A stretch of 64,000 nt of DNA from Roseiarcus sp963717215 (GTDB taxonomy: Bacteria; Pseudomonadota; Alphaproteobacteria; Rhizobiales; Beijerinckiaceae): contig CAVQVS010000001.1 of the NCBI GenBank assembly GCA_963717215.1, positions 124,001 to 188,000 of the forward strand. The letters run 5' to 3'. Shown here piece by piece: positions 1 through 9,128 of this stretch; the first letter of the stretch is position 1, and each line of letters opens with the position of its first letter. A program made the position numbers and the translations under genes. Under the pieces are notes generated by a model. That model saw only the letters and a program-made list of their open reading frames with translations. It had not been told where the DNA came from and made no database searches.

Positions 1-369
1 GGGACGAGCCAGGCGCAATCGTGATCGTCCCGGCTCGTCAACCTGACCGACGATTTGTCCCCAAGCGCCAGTCCCACCGCTTCCGCCCGCGCGACGAAGG
101 CGCCCACCCATACCACATTGCAGCCGTCGACGGCCAGCAAGGCAAAGCTTCGCCAGCACTTCGATTGCACGAAGCGCACGATTAGTTGATCGCGGTGACA
201 GCTGGATGAACCACGGCTAAGGCCAAGCGCGGCTTGATCGTCGGGGCGATTCGTTGCTCCGCGCGCTCCTGATCGGCCCGGCCGCGCCGACTTGATTCCG
301 CCCCGACTATGCTGTCTTAAGCTGCGGCCCTCGGGACATGAATCTCCGACCGAGCCGCCGGGGCCATCG
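1..369. other. Left-edge region without a supported gene
   Basis: No complete gene is visible. On the minus strand one frame stays open from about position 265 to the window edge, with residues such as LSRGSS, DQLIVRFV and CNVVWVGAFVARA, so a gene fragment continuing to the left is possible. The first part faintly recalls an IS5-type transposase (SRGG...), but it does not hold up over the length, so I assign no function. The last 80 bases form the leader of the decarboxylase gene. Confidence 0.25.
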
Positions 370-2737
370 ATGAACTTTTCCCAACGCCTGACCTTTCTGT
401 TCTCGGCGCCGGTGTTCGACGCCGACGACCTCGAGGGCCTCAGGGTCAGCCAGATCATCGCCGCGATCGAGCGCATGGGATTCCAGGTCATCAAGGCGCG
501 ACGTCTCGAGGACGCCGAGATCGCTGTCCAGACCGACGCCGCGATCGGCTGCATGGTCGTCGACTGGGGCAAGAAGGGCATCGAGGGCAAGGCGGCTTCG
601 CTCATCAACCTCATGCGCAAGCGCGGCCTCGACATGCCGATCGTCGTGCTGGTCCGGCGCAAGCGCTTCGAGGACATTCCGGTCGAAGTGCTCGACTTCA
701 TCGACGGCTACGTGTTCCTGGCCGAAGAGACGCCCGAATTCATCGCCAGAAACCTGGTCTCGCGCCTGAAGCAATACGCCGACACGCTGAAGACGCCGTT
801 CTTCGGCGCGCTCGTCGACTACCAGGAAGAGGGAAACCAGTTGTGGACGTGCCCGGGCCACAACGGCGGGGTCTTCTACAGCCGCAGTCCGATCGGACGC
901 ATCTTCGTCGAGCATCTCGGCGAAGCAGTCTTTCGCGACGATCTCGACAATTCGATCCTCGAACTCGGCGACCTCCTGACCCACGAGGGGCCGGCGCTTC
1001 AGGCGCAGAAAGAGGCGGCGGCAATCTTCGGCGCCGAGAAAACCTATTTCGTGCTCAACGGCACTTCGTCGTCGAACAAGATCGTCTGCACCAACCTCAT
1101 CGCCGAGGAGGATCTCGTGCTGTTCGACCGCAACAACCACAAGGCCGCACACCAGGGCGCGCTGCTGATGGGCGGCGGCATCCCGATCTATCTGTCGACC
1201 GACCGCAACGCTTACGGGCTGATCGGCCCCATTCGCCCGGAAGATTTCGACGAGACGACGATACGCGAGCGCATTCGCGACAATCCGCTGGTGAAGGACA
1301 AGGAGGCGTGGAAGCGCGAGCGTCCCTTCCGCGCCGCGGTAATCGAGCAATGCACCTATGACGGCACGATCTACGACGCCGAACGCATCGTCGAGCGCAT
1401 CGGGCATCTTTGCGACTATGTCATGTTCGACGAGGCGTGGGCGGGCTTCATGAAGTTTCATCCGCTCTATGAGCGACGCTTCGCCATGGGCTTGCGCGGC
1501 TTGAATGAAGCCTCGCCGGGCATCATCGCCACCCAGTCGGCGCACAAGCAGCTCGCGAGTTTCTCGCAGGCGTCCCAGATTCATATGCGCGATCGCCACA
1601 TCAAAGGGCAGCGCCGGCGCGTCGAGCATCGCCGCTTCAACGAAGGCTTCATGCAGTTTGCGTCGACGTCGCCGTTCTATCCCTTGTTCGCTTCGCTCGA
1701 CGTCGGCGCGCAGATGATGAAGGGCCGGTCGGGCGAAGTCCTTTGGGACGACGCGATCCGGCTTGGCATTGAGTTGCGCAAGAAGCTGCGCGCGGTCCGG
1801 CGCGAGTTCGAGGAAAAGGAGCGGGACCCTGCACGGCGCTGGTTCTTCGATCCTTTCGTGCCGCAGCGCGTCTCGATCCGCGACGCTGCGCTCGAGAACG
1901 CGGCTCACGATGTGCCTTGGGAAAGCGTGTCGACCGACCTGCTCGCCCGCGATCCGCGTTATTGGGCGCTCGCGCCAGGGGAGACCTGGCACGGCTTTCA
2001 GGCGCTCGAAGCGGGTTTCGCAATCACCGATCCGGCCAAGCTCACCCTGCTCACGCCGGGCTTCGACCGCGCGACCGGCGCCTACGAAGCCCATGGCGTG
2101 CCGGCTCCCGTCGTCGCCCAATATCTGCGCGAGAACCGGGTGGTGTCGGAGAAGAACGACCTCAACTCGCTCCTCTTTCTGTTGACGCCCGGCGTCGAGT
2201 TCGAGCAAGGCGGGAACGCTGGTGTCGTCGCTGGTCGCCTTCAAGCGGCTGCATGACGACAACATTCTGCTCGAGGACGCCATGCCGGAGTTCGTCGCCA
2301 AGCGGCCGGCGCGCTACCGTGGGAAACGGCTCAAGGACCTTTGCGGGGAGATGCATGCCTTTTACCGCGCCGCCGGCGTGAGCGAACTGCAGAGAGCGCA
2401 ATTCGCCGCCAAGCATTTGCCGGACCTCGCGATGACGCCGCGCGAGGCGTCGCGCCAGCTGGTGCGCAACAACGTCGACTATCTGCCGCTCGCAGAAATT
2501 GACGGCCGGATCGCAACGACGCTCTGGGTCGTGTATCCGCCAGGCATCGCGACCATCGTTCCGGGCGAACGGCTGACCGAACGCGCGCGGCCGATGATCG
2601 ACTATCTCAAGATGTTCGAGAAGAGCGCCAACGTGTTTCCGGGCTTCGAAGCCGAGGTCCAGGGCCTCTATCGCGAAGTGGACGAAGGCGGCGCAATTCG
2701 GTTTTATACCTACGTCGTCCGCGAGACGCCCGCCTGA
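370..2737 (+). CDS. Orn/Lys/Arg decarboxylase, PLP-dependent (one-base frameshift)
   Basis: Fold-type I pyridoxal-phosphate decarboxylase of basic amino acids (ornithine, lysine or arginine to the matching polyamine precursor plus CO2); which substrate cannot be read from the sequence. Residues 1-130 form the receiver-like N-terminal wing domain; the core follows with TCPGHNGG, FVLNGTSSSNK and the PLP-lysine motif SAHKQ (Lys393). ATG at 370 is chosen because the upstream TTG at 292 adds low-complexity residues. The frame breaks at 2200-2201: GTCGAG-T-TCGAGC carries one extra T, after which the frame starting before 2222 resumes with SSLVAFKRLHDDN and the full C-terminal domain. Corrected length is 788 aa, normal for the family. 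Either a recent mutation or a read error. Confidence 0.9.
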
Positions 2738-2823
2738 GCCGCCTAGCGGGAGGACAAACGGGACACCCCGTTGGGCTAGCCTCGGTGTAGAAGACCCTCC
2801 GTACCGCCTGAAGGCCGAAAGCC

Positions 2824-3834
2824 GTGTCCTCCCCTCCGTCCCAGAATGATCAGACGCCGCCTCGCGCGCGGGCGAGGCGCCTGCGTTGGATCGTCCTTGG
2901 CGCAGCGGCCGTTGTCGCTTTCCTGTATTTCGTACCGATCCCGTTCATCGCCTATACGTCGGACGCCTATGTCCGCTCCGACTTCGTGGAGGTCGCCCCC
3001 CAGGTATCCGGCGTCGTCAGCCACGTCGACGTCGTCAACGATCAGCAGGTCGCGGTCGGCGACCTCCTCGCCACTCTCGATCCCGAACCTTTCGCGCTCA
3101 GCGTCGACCTCGACCAGAAGCGGCTCGATGGCGCGGCCGCCGCGGCGAAGGTCAGAGACGAGGAGGCCCGCGTTCTCGGAAGCGCGCTTGAGACGGCCAA
3201 GGCGGCGGTCACGCTGGCGCAGCAGGACTATGACCGCATCGCCGTGTTGGTGAAGCAGGGAGCGGTCGCGCAGGCCATTTTGGACCGCTCGGTGGACGAT
3301 CGGCAGAAGGCGCTGGATGCGGTCACGGGCGTCGAAGCGAAGCTGCGCGTCAATGGGGGGGAAGTCGCCTCGACGCTCGCGGAAGTGGCCGTGGCGAAAG
3401 CGGAACTCGCGCTCGCCCAATACAATCTGGCGCGGACGCGCCTCGTCGCGCCCGTCGCGGGCTTCGTGACCAATCTCTCACTGCGGCGCGGCGACTATGC
3501 CAAAGCCGGCGTTCCGATCATCGGCATCGTCGACGACACGCAGTGGCGCGTCGTCGCCAACTTCAAGGAATATACCGCGGCGCGCCTGAAGCCGGGCGCG
3601 CACGCCTGGATCTGGCTCGACAGCCATCCCTGGCGCCTGTACCCCGCCCGGGTGTTCGGCGTCGGACGCGCCATAGCGCGCCATGAGGACGAGCAGCGCC
3701 TCTTGCCCTATGTGGCGCCGACCACCGACTGGATTCGCTTGTCGCGTCGGCTGCAGGTGACGCTCACGTTCGACCCGACGCCCGACCTTCCGCTGTTCAT
3801 GGGGGCGGACGCGCGCGTTCTCATGTTTCCATGA
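2824..3834 (+). CDS. HlyD-family membrane fusion protein of an efflux pump
   Basis: Periplasmic adaptor subunit of 336 aa, anchored by one N-terminal membrane segment at about residues 20-40. It shows the lipoyl-like half motif VAPQVSGVVSHVDV, a long alanine-rich alpha hairpin (about 95-200) and the second half LVAPVAGFVTNLSLRRGDY, then a beta-barrel domain. Proteins of this EmrA/AaeA type link an inner-membrane transporter to an outer-membrane channel. The start is a GTG at 2824. It overlaps the next gene by 4 bases (ATGA), so the two are translationally coupled. No outer-membrane factor gene is in the neighbourhood. Confidence 0.87.
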   Translation: MSSPPSQNDQTPPRARARRLRWIVLGAAAVVAFLYFVPIPFIAYTSDAYVRSDFVEVAPQVSGVVSHVDVVNDQQVAVGDLLATLDPEPFALSVDLDQKRLDGAAAAAKVRDEEARVLGSALETAKAAVTLAQQDYDRIAVLVKQGAVAQAILDRSVDDRQKALDAVTGVEAKLRVNGGEVASTLAEVAVAKAELALAQYNLARTRLVAPVAGFVTNLSLRRGDYAKAGVPIIGIVDDTQWRVVANFKEYTAARLKPGAHAWIWLDSHPWRLYPARVFGVGRAIARHEDEQRLLPYVAPTTDWIRLSRRLQVTLTFDPTPDLPLFMGADARVLMFP

Positions 3835-4991
3835 GCGAGCCCGCGCCCGGTCGTGATCTGGACCTTCGCCTCGCTCAAGCGCTGAAGGGCGAATTTGCAG
3901 AATTGCGTCTGTCCGGCCCGACGGCCGGCGTCGCCTTCCGCGCCACACTCGCCAGCGTTCTTTCGATGATCGTCGCGATGGCGCTCCATCTCGACAACCC
4001 CTATTGGGCGGCGATCACTGCGGTCTCCATCGTCGTGCCGGATATTTCGAGTTCCTTTCTTCGGAGCGTCGATCGCTGTCTGGGAACCGTAGCCGGAGCG
4101 GCCTTCGGGTATTTCGGCGCGCGCTTCGTAGGCGAGCCGCTCATATTCCAGCTCATCTGCGCGAGCGCGGTCGCCTTCGGCATCTACGGGTCGGAGCGCA
4201 GCGCTCACGGATACGCCGTGCTCCTGGGCGCGGTGACGGTGGTGCTCGTCATGTTCGGCGCGCTCGACGCGCCGAACGACGGGTTCAGGCTCGCCGTTTA
4301 CCGTTCGATGGAGATCATGGTCGGGGTCGGGGTTTCCTATCTCGTTCAGGTTGCGCTTGCGCTCGGCGCCCAGCCCTCGCTCGTCAGCGCGAAGCCCGGA
4401 ATTTTTGCGGGTCCGATCGACGAGGACCTGCTCGCCATCGCGGTCACGGGGGGGCTCGCCGTCGCCTGCATTCCGTTGATCTGGGAGGCGCTCGACCTTC
4501 CAGGATTGGGGCAGACGCCGATCACCGCTTTCGTGATCCTGCTTGCGATGCGGCGCGGACCCGCCTGGGTGGCCGTCAACCGCGTCGCCGGCTGCGTGCT
4601 GGGCGGCGCGTACGGGCTCCTCTCAATGCGCCTGGTGGGTGACACCTTCGCGTTGTGGATTCTGCTGCTCTGCGGCGGCCTCTATGTCTCATGCTACATC
4701 AAGGAGCGCGACGGCGAGGCCTCTTATACGGGGCATCAGGCGGCGATCGCGGTCATCATGTCGATGGTGCAGGGGCTCGCGCCGTCGCCGGACATCCTGC
4801 CCGCGATCGAGCGGCTGGTCGGGATGATCGGCGGGATCGTCGTGGTCATCATCGCTCAGGCCGCGGCGGCGCCCCTTGTCACGCGCGCGATCTCCGCCAT
4901 TCTCGGCTCCGGACGGGACGCGACGCGCGCCCCGTCCCGGTCAGGCGACGGGTCGCGACGGGGAGTACCGCGCGGAGGGGATTTCGCGTAA
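3831..4991 (+). CDS. FUSC-family (fusaric acid resistance type) inner-membrane protein
   Basis: 386 aa membrane protein with two blocks of closely spaced hydrophobic helices (about residues 35-180 and 210-355). The first block starts with the FUSC pattern (LRASLA-like: FRATLASVLSMIVAMALHLDNPYWAAITA). FUSC/AaeB proteins export aromatic acids or similar compounds together with an HlyD partner, and the partner is the overlapping upstream gene. At 386 aa it is shorter than AaeB-type proteins of about 650 aa, consistent with the compact rhizobial form. The substrate is unknown. Confidence 0.82.
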   Translation: MSEPAPGRDLDLRLAQALKGEFAELRLSGPTAGVAFRATLASVLSMIVAMALHLDNPYWAAITAVSIVVPDISSSFLRSVDRCLGTVAGAAFGYFGARFVGEPLIFQLICASAVAFGIYGSERSAHGYAVLLGAVTVVLVMFGALDAPNDGFRLAVYRSMEIMVGVGVSYLVQVALALGAQPSLVSAKPGIFAGPIDEDLLAIAVTGGLAVACIPLIWEALDLPGLGQTPITAFVILLAMRRGPAWVAVNRVAGCVLGGAYGLLSMRLVGDTFALWILLLCGGLYVSCYIKERDGEASYTGHQAAIAVIMSMVQGLAPSPDILPAIERLVGMIGGIVVVIIAQAAAAPLVTRAISAILGSGRDATRAPSRSGDGSRRGVPRGGDFA

Positions 4992-5001
4992 AGGGCGTCC
5001 C

Positions 5002-5589
5002 ATGGACACAACGAACAGCGCCCGCTCGGGCGAGGCAGACGAACGGATCGACCCTCCTCGGATTGTGGTGCGCAATTCTCGCGACACGGATGTGCCGGGC
5101 ATGCTCGCCATCTACCTGCACCATATCCGGCGCGGCGTGGATCCCGGCGTCGATGGCGAGTTCGAAGCGCCTGACGCCGATGACCTCAAGCGCCGACGGC
5201 GGTCGATGAACAATCGGAAAATGCCCCATCTGGTGGCTGAAGAGGCGGGAACGGTGGTCGGCTATTCCTATGCGGTGCCGTTCCGCAAGCGGCCGGCCTA
5301 TCGCTATACGGTCAAGCACTCGATCTACGTGCGCAGCGACCGGCTCCATGCTGGCATCGGGCGTCAGCTGATGACCGCGCTGATCGACGCCTGCGCCGCG
5401 GCGGGCTTTCGCCAGATGATCGGCTATATCGACGGCGCCAATGTCGCCTCGATCAAGCTGCACGAACGGTTCGGCTTCCGCCAGGTCGGCTATCTGCCCG
5501 CGGTCGGCTATAAATTCGGCCGCTGGACGGATTCGATCATGATGCAGCGCTCGCTCGGCCCAGGCAGCACCGAGCCGCCCGCGGCGTAA
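5002..5589 (+). CDS. GNAT N-acetyltransferase, phosphinothricin acetyltransferase-like
   Basis: 195 aa from the ATG at 5002. The GNAT core shows the acetyl-CoA loop in the form DRLHAGIGRQLM and the late motif NVASIKLHERFGFRQVGYLPAVGYKFGRWTDSIMMQ, which is typical of the PAT/YncA subgroup acting on methionine sulfoximine, phosphinothricin or related amino acids. The N-terminal part IVVRNSRDTDVPGMLAIYLHHI fits the family. It lies 10 bases after the FUSC gene and could be cotranscribed with it. The exact acceptor is not readable. Confidence 0.8.
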   Translation: MDTTNSARSGEADERIDPPRIVVRNSRDTDVPGMLAIYLHHIRRGVDPGVDGEFEAPDADDLKRRRRSMNNRKMPHLVAEEAGTVVGYSYAVPFRKRPAYRYTVKHSIYVRSDRLHAGIGRQLMTALIDACAAAGFRQMIGYIDGANVASIKLHERFGFRQVGYLPAVGYKFGRWTDSIMMQRSLGPGSTEPPAA

Positions 5590-5612
5590 AAGGGTAGTTC
5601 GCTGAGGGGCGG

Positions 5613-7304
5613 TCACGACGCAGCTGGCGCGTCCGCCGGAATCAGGCGCGCCAAATCCGCCGCCCGCGCGACGCTGCGGACTTTCACCATTGCCTCGCGC
5701 CCGCGCGCCTCGACGTCGTGGGCGGGGAGGTCGTCTGGACCGAAGCCGGCGCGCTCATAGACCTCATCGGACATCAAGACTTCGCAACCCAGCGTCTTGG
5801 TCAGAGCCTCGAGACGAGCCGCGACATTGACAGGATCGCCGATCACCGTGAATTGCGCATGGCGCTCGTATCCGATGGCGCCGGCGACGATCACCCCAGC
5901 GTGAACGCCGATTCCGAAGCGGATCGGCTCGACCAGCGCATGAGCCAGCGCGCCGTTGAGGCTCTCCACTCGCTCGGCGATTGCGACGCTGGCGGCGATC
6001 GCCTGCCGGCAGGCCGCGTCGGGCGGCCCGCTCATGCCGAACAGGGCGAGGAGACCGTCGCCCAGCACCTGGTTGGGCGCCCCGCCGGCGCTCAACACCG
6101 CGCTGCTCACCGCGTTGAGAAACTGGTTGATGATGAAGACGGTGTCGAACGGCAGGCGCCTTTCGGCCAGCCGGCTCGATCCGCGCATGTCGACAAACAT
6201 GATGACCACGTAGCGCTCGATACCCGAAGAGGCGGCGGCTCCGGTTCGATAGGCGTCGACCGTCGTCGCGTAGGGGGAGAACATGGGCGCGAGCGTGACG
6301 TCGCGGGTTGGACGAAGCTGGCAGGCGAGCCTGACCTCCGGGGCCGCGTGCACGCGCTCAAGCACCGCTTGCTCGGCGGCGCTCGGAGCGGGCAGGCCCG
6401 TCATGTCGCCAAGGATGCGGATGCGGCAAGTCGAGCAGCGGCCGCGGCCGCCGCACACATGCGCGTGCGGAATGCTGTTGATGAGGCTCGCCTCCAGCAC
6501 GCTGAAGCCCCGCGCAACGCGAATCGTGCGGTCGGGATAGGTCAGCCGGATCGAGCCGACCTTATGCTCTCGCCATTGTCGGAACGTCCGGGCGGCGAGC
6601 GTGGCGGCGAGCGCCATAGTTAGGAAGGCGAGCGTCCAAATACGCTCATTCAGAAGGACAGCGTTCTGAGCCGGGTCGCCCACGTGCTCGGCGGATAGGG
6701 CTCCCGCCCGCCAAGCCGGGTCCTGAACCGACGCCAAGGTCCGCTCGCCGCCCTGGTAATAGCCAAGCAGCGCCAGCGCGGGCAGGAGCACCGCGATCGA
6801 CAGCAGCAGGCCCTTCATGCGCGGATAAAACGGCTTGAGGCGCAGCCAAAAATGGATGCCGAGGCAGCCGTAAATCCAGACGATCAGCAACAGCACCGCT
6901 TGCAGGGCGCCGAGCAAGGGCGAATTGACCCAGAACCCCACCAGTTCCTGCGCATAGCCCTTCTCGATGCCAAATTGGCTGAGCGCGACGCGGGTGCCGA
7001 TCACGTGATTGGCCAACAGGAATGGAATGGAGAGGCCGAGGACAAGCTGGGTCGCCTCGAGTCGACTCCAACGAAACCGGCGCCGCTCGTAAAGCGCCCA
7101 GAAGCCGAGGCTCATGTGGGTCAGAAGCGAAGCGTAGAGGATCACGGCGCCGGGCGGCGATTGCCAGATCAGCTTTTGGAGAGTGAGGCCGCTCTCCATT
7201 GCGCCAACCGAGATGTTGCCAAGCGCATGATTGGCGAAATGCAGCGTCACATAGACATAGAGCACGAGCCCGGTCGCGAGCCGGATCTGGCGAAGGCTGG
7301 GCAT
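5613..7304 (-). CDS. Membrane class III adenylate cyclase with ferredoxin domain (CyaC-like)
   Basis: 563 aa from the ATG at 7304, chosen because GGAG lies 5 bases upstream; longer starts at 7337 or 7475 lack a Shine-Dalgarno. Three parts are visible. Six hydrophobic helices (about 10-30, 53-73, 84-108, 130-153, 164-183, 220-240) resemble the SdhC heme-b anchor, with histidines inside the helices (His22, His26 in the first). Then a plant-type [2Fe-2S] ferredoxin fold with Cys284, Cys290, Cys293 and Cys328. Finally a class III cyclase domain with the metal aspartates in VDMRGS (Asp372) and LGDGLLALFG (Asp416) and NVAARLE. The S. meliloti enzyme CyaC uses an SdhC-like diheme anchor to sense quinone redox state; a redox-gated cAMP output is inferred here. 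Convergent with the GNAT gene. Confidence 0.82.
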   Translation of the reverse strand: MPSLRQIRLATGLVLYVYVTLHFANHALGNISVGAMESGLTLQKLIWQSPPGAVILYASLLTHMSLGFWALYERRRFRWSRLEATQLVLGLSIPFLLANHVIGTRVALSQFGIEKGYAQELVGFWVNSPLLGALQAVLLLIVWIYGCLGIHFWLRLKPFYPRMKGLLLSIAVLLPALALLGYYQGGERTLASVQDPAWRAGALSAEHVGDPAQNAVLLNERIWTLAFLTMALAATLAARTFRQWREHKVGSIRLTYPDRTIRVARGFSVLEASLINSIPHAHVCGGRGRCSTCRIRILGDMTGLPAPSAAEQAVLERVHAAPEVRLACQLRPTRDVTLAPMFSPYATTVDAYRTGAAASSGIERYVVIMFVDMRGSSRLAERRLPFDTVFIINQFLNAVSSAVLSAGGAPNQVLGDGLLALFGMSGPPDAACRQAIAASVAIAERVESLNGALAHALVEPIRFGIGVHAGVIVAGAIGYERHAQFTVIGDPVNVAARLEALTKTLGCEVLMSDEVYERAGFGPDDLPAHDVEARGREAMVKVRSVARAADLARLIPADAPAAS

Positions 7305-7522
7305 TGGGCTCCATCTGCGCCATCGCGGCGAAGTCATCAAGCGCTGCGGGCTTTGGTTCAATCCGTGCTCATGCCGATTTCGACGCGGTCCGTCGAGACG
7401 GGCCGCCGACGAGGATCGCGCGTGGCGGGGGCGGGCGACGTCACTGCCTTGATAGAATGCGGCTTTGAGCAGCAACTCCGCGCGGCTGACGGGGCTAGGG
7501 AGCGCTTGCGCTCATCTCGCAG

Positions 7523-7735
7523 TCAGCGCCGCTCCTCCAACTGCCTGACCCGCTGCTCGAGGCGCTGCATGGTGAGAGTCAGCGCCTCATAACCGAGCTT
7601 ATGGGTATCGCCGAGGCTCGACAGTCCCGCCATGGTGCTCTGGTGTTGAGCGCGCATGATCTGAAGTCCATGCCAGACGATATACACGACGGCGCCCAGT
7701 AAAAGGACGATGACCCAAATCGCAATGTCGATCAT
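7523..7735 (-). CDS. Small single-span membrane protein with C-terminal coiled coil
   Basis: 70 aa if started at the ATG at 7735; an in-frame upstream ATG at 7834 would add a second hydrophobic stretch, so the start is uncertain. The chosen form has one membrane helix (IAIWVIVLLLGAVVYIVW) followed by a charged region ending in LTMQRLEQRVRQLEERR, a short coiled coil. I do not recognise a family. It sits 218 bases upstream of the cyclase start on the same strand. Confidence 0.5.
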   Translation of the reverse strand: MIDIAIWVIVLLLGAVVYIVWHGLQIMRAQHQSTMAGLSSLGDTHKLGYEALTLTMQRLEQRVRQLEERR

Positions 7736-8052
7736 TTCTAACCGGGTGCTTGCTGACGACTGAGTTCGCATCGGACGACTGTTCACCACAATAACGGAAA
7801 CGAAGATAAAAGTGAAAACATCGCGGTTGAACATACAGAACGTTGTGGGCCATAATGTTTTCGCAATGGCAGCAGTGGCCTAACCGCTTTGGAGGCGCTG
7901 CGAGGGCGAAGCTCAGGCGAGCGTGCTGGCGGACCATCCGCTGAAGCGCAGGCCGCAAAAGATCTGAGGCTTCGGTGTGTGACCCGGATCACAGCTCGAA
8001 ATCTGTGAAGGGGATAATCCGCCCGCCATTCGACCAACATGGGAGTTATGTC

Positions 8053-8250
8053 ATGGCGAATGTTTCAAAGCGCAGGGTTGTCATCGTCCATCCCAGCGTC
8101 AGCGAAACCTTGATCGACGGGCCCGCCGCAAGTGGCGCGGTCCACCGCGACGGCGCCAAGCACGGCGATGAGACGACGCAGTCTCGCAAGCCCTGGCCGG
8201 CCGAATTCGGTTGGGACTTCCCGTTCGATTTCCCCAAGCCGGGTCGATGA
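8053..8250 (+). CDS. Small hypothetical protein
   Basis: 65 aa from the ATG at 8053, preceded by GGGAG at a good distance. The N-terminus is basic with a short hydrophobic run (KRRVVIVHPSVSETL); the C-terminus is rich in aromatic and proline residues (PAEFGWDFPFDFPKPG). No family is recognised. A strong hairpin just downstream (8257-8287) could be its terminator, which supports a real transcription unit. Confidence 0.45.
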   Translation: MANVSKRRVVIVHPSVSETLIDGPAASGAVHRDGAKHGDETTQSRKPWPAEFGWDFPFDFPKPGR

Positions 8251-8256
8251 CGGAAG

Positions 8257-8287
8257 AGGGAAGGGCGGCGCAACGCCGTCTTTCCCT
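8257..8287. terminator. Hairpin terminator between converging units
   Basis: AGGGAAGGGCGGCG, a CAA loop, then CGCCGTCTTTCCCT: a 14-base arm pair with two G-T positions. It lies directly after the small gene (+) and 50 bases beyond the 3' end of znuB (-), so it may serve both strands. Confidence 0.65.
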
Positions 8288-8336
8288 CCGGCTTGCGGTC
8301 ATGACCTACCGGCCGAAGAGCAGACCTCCGAGGGCT

Positions 8337-9128
8337 TCAGCGGGCTCGAAATCTGGCGGCGAGGCTCATAAGATAAACGAGGCCTGAGAGCGCCGTGATC
8401 CAGAACGAGGTCGGCCAGTCGGTGTAGTAGGCCAGCGTCAACCCGCCCCACGCCTCCGCAAGAGCGAGGCCTGCCGCCAGCGCCACCCCGCCGATCAGCC
8501 GCCGCGAAAAATTCTGCGCCGCGGCGGCCGGGCCGACCATCAGCGTGAACACCAGCAGAATGCCGACGATCTGGGCGCATTCGGCGACCGCGACCGCGAC
8601 GATAGCCAGAAACGCCACGGAGACAAAGCGGACTGGCACGCCGCGCGCTTCGGCAAGCTCGCTCTCGAGCGAAGCGAAGATGAGCGGACGGATGATCATC
8701 GCGAGCGCAGCCAGACTCACGATCGCAAGCACGGCCAACGTCAGGAGCGCCGTCGAGTCGACGCCGAGCACATTGCCGAACAATAGCGCGGCGGCCTGTG
8801 TGGCCGCGGCCGTGTAGAAATGCAGGAACAAGAGTCCCAAGCCGAGCGCGAGCGACAGCATCATGCCGACCGCCACGTCGCGCGTTGCGAGCTTCTCGCC
8901 GAACAGTCCCATGCCAATTCCGGCGACAAGGGTGAATCCGACTAGGCCCGCGAGCGGCGAGAGGCCGAACAGAACTGCGCCCGTCGCGCCGGTGAAGCCG
9001 ACATGCGACAGCGCGTGGCCGGCGAACGTCTGTCCCCGCAACACGAGGAAGAACCCGACCGTGCCGGCGAGCACCGCCGCGAGCCCGGAGGCGACGAACG
9101 CGGTGCGCATGAAATCATATTCAAGCAT
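8337..9128 (-). CDS. znuB: Zinc ABC transporter permease ZnuB
   Basis: 263 aa inner-membrane permease of the metal-specific ABC-3 family, with about eight hydrophobic helices. Family motifs are VLRGQTFAGHALSHVGFTGA near the N-terminus and LLVFTLMVGPAAAAQ in the C-terminal half. The ATG at 9128 overlaps the end of znuC by 8 bases; upstream in-frame ATGs lie inside znuC and give no hydrophobic sequence. It imports Zn2+ delivered by ZnuA, using ATP hydrolysed by ZnuC. Confidence 0.9.
   Translation of the reverse strand: MLEYDFMRTAFVASGLAAVLAGTVGFFLVLRGQTFAGHALSHVGFTGATGAVLFGLSPLAGLVGFTLVAGIGMGLFGEKLATRDVAVGMMLSLALGLGLLFLHFYTAAATQAAALLFGNVLGVDSTALLTLAVLAIVSLAALAMIIRPLIFASLESELAEARGVPVRFVSVAFLAIVAVAVAECAQIVGILLVFTLMVGPAAAAQNFSRRLIGGVALAAGLALAEAWGGLTLAYYTDWPTSFWITALSGLVYLMSLAARFRAR

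Noticed and set aside
1..265. Possible IS5-type transposase remnant at the left edge
   Set aside because: Only a short SRGG-like resemblance; no catalytic residues or terminal repeats seen.
307..2301. 664-codon minus-strand frame opposite the decarboxylase
   Set aside because: Antisense shadow of a well-supported gene; GC-rich codons keep the opposite frame open.
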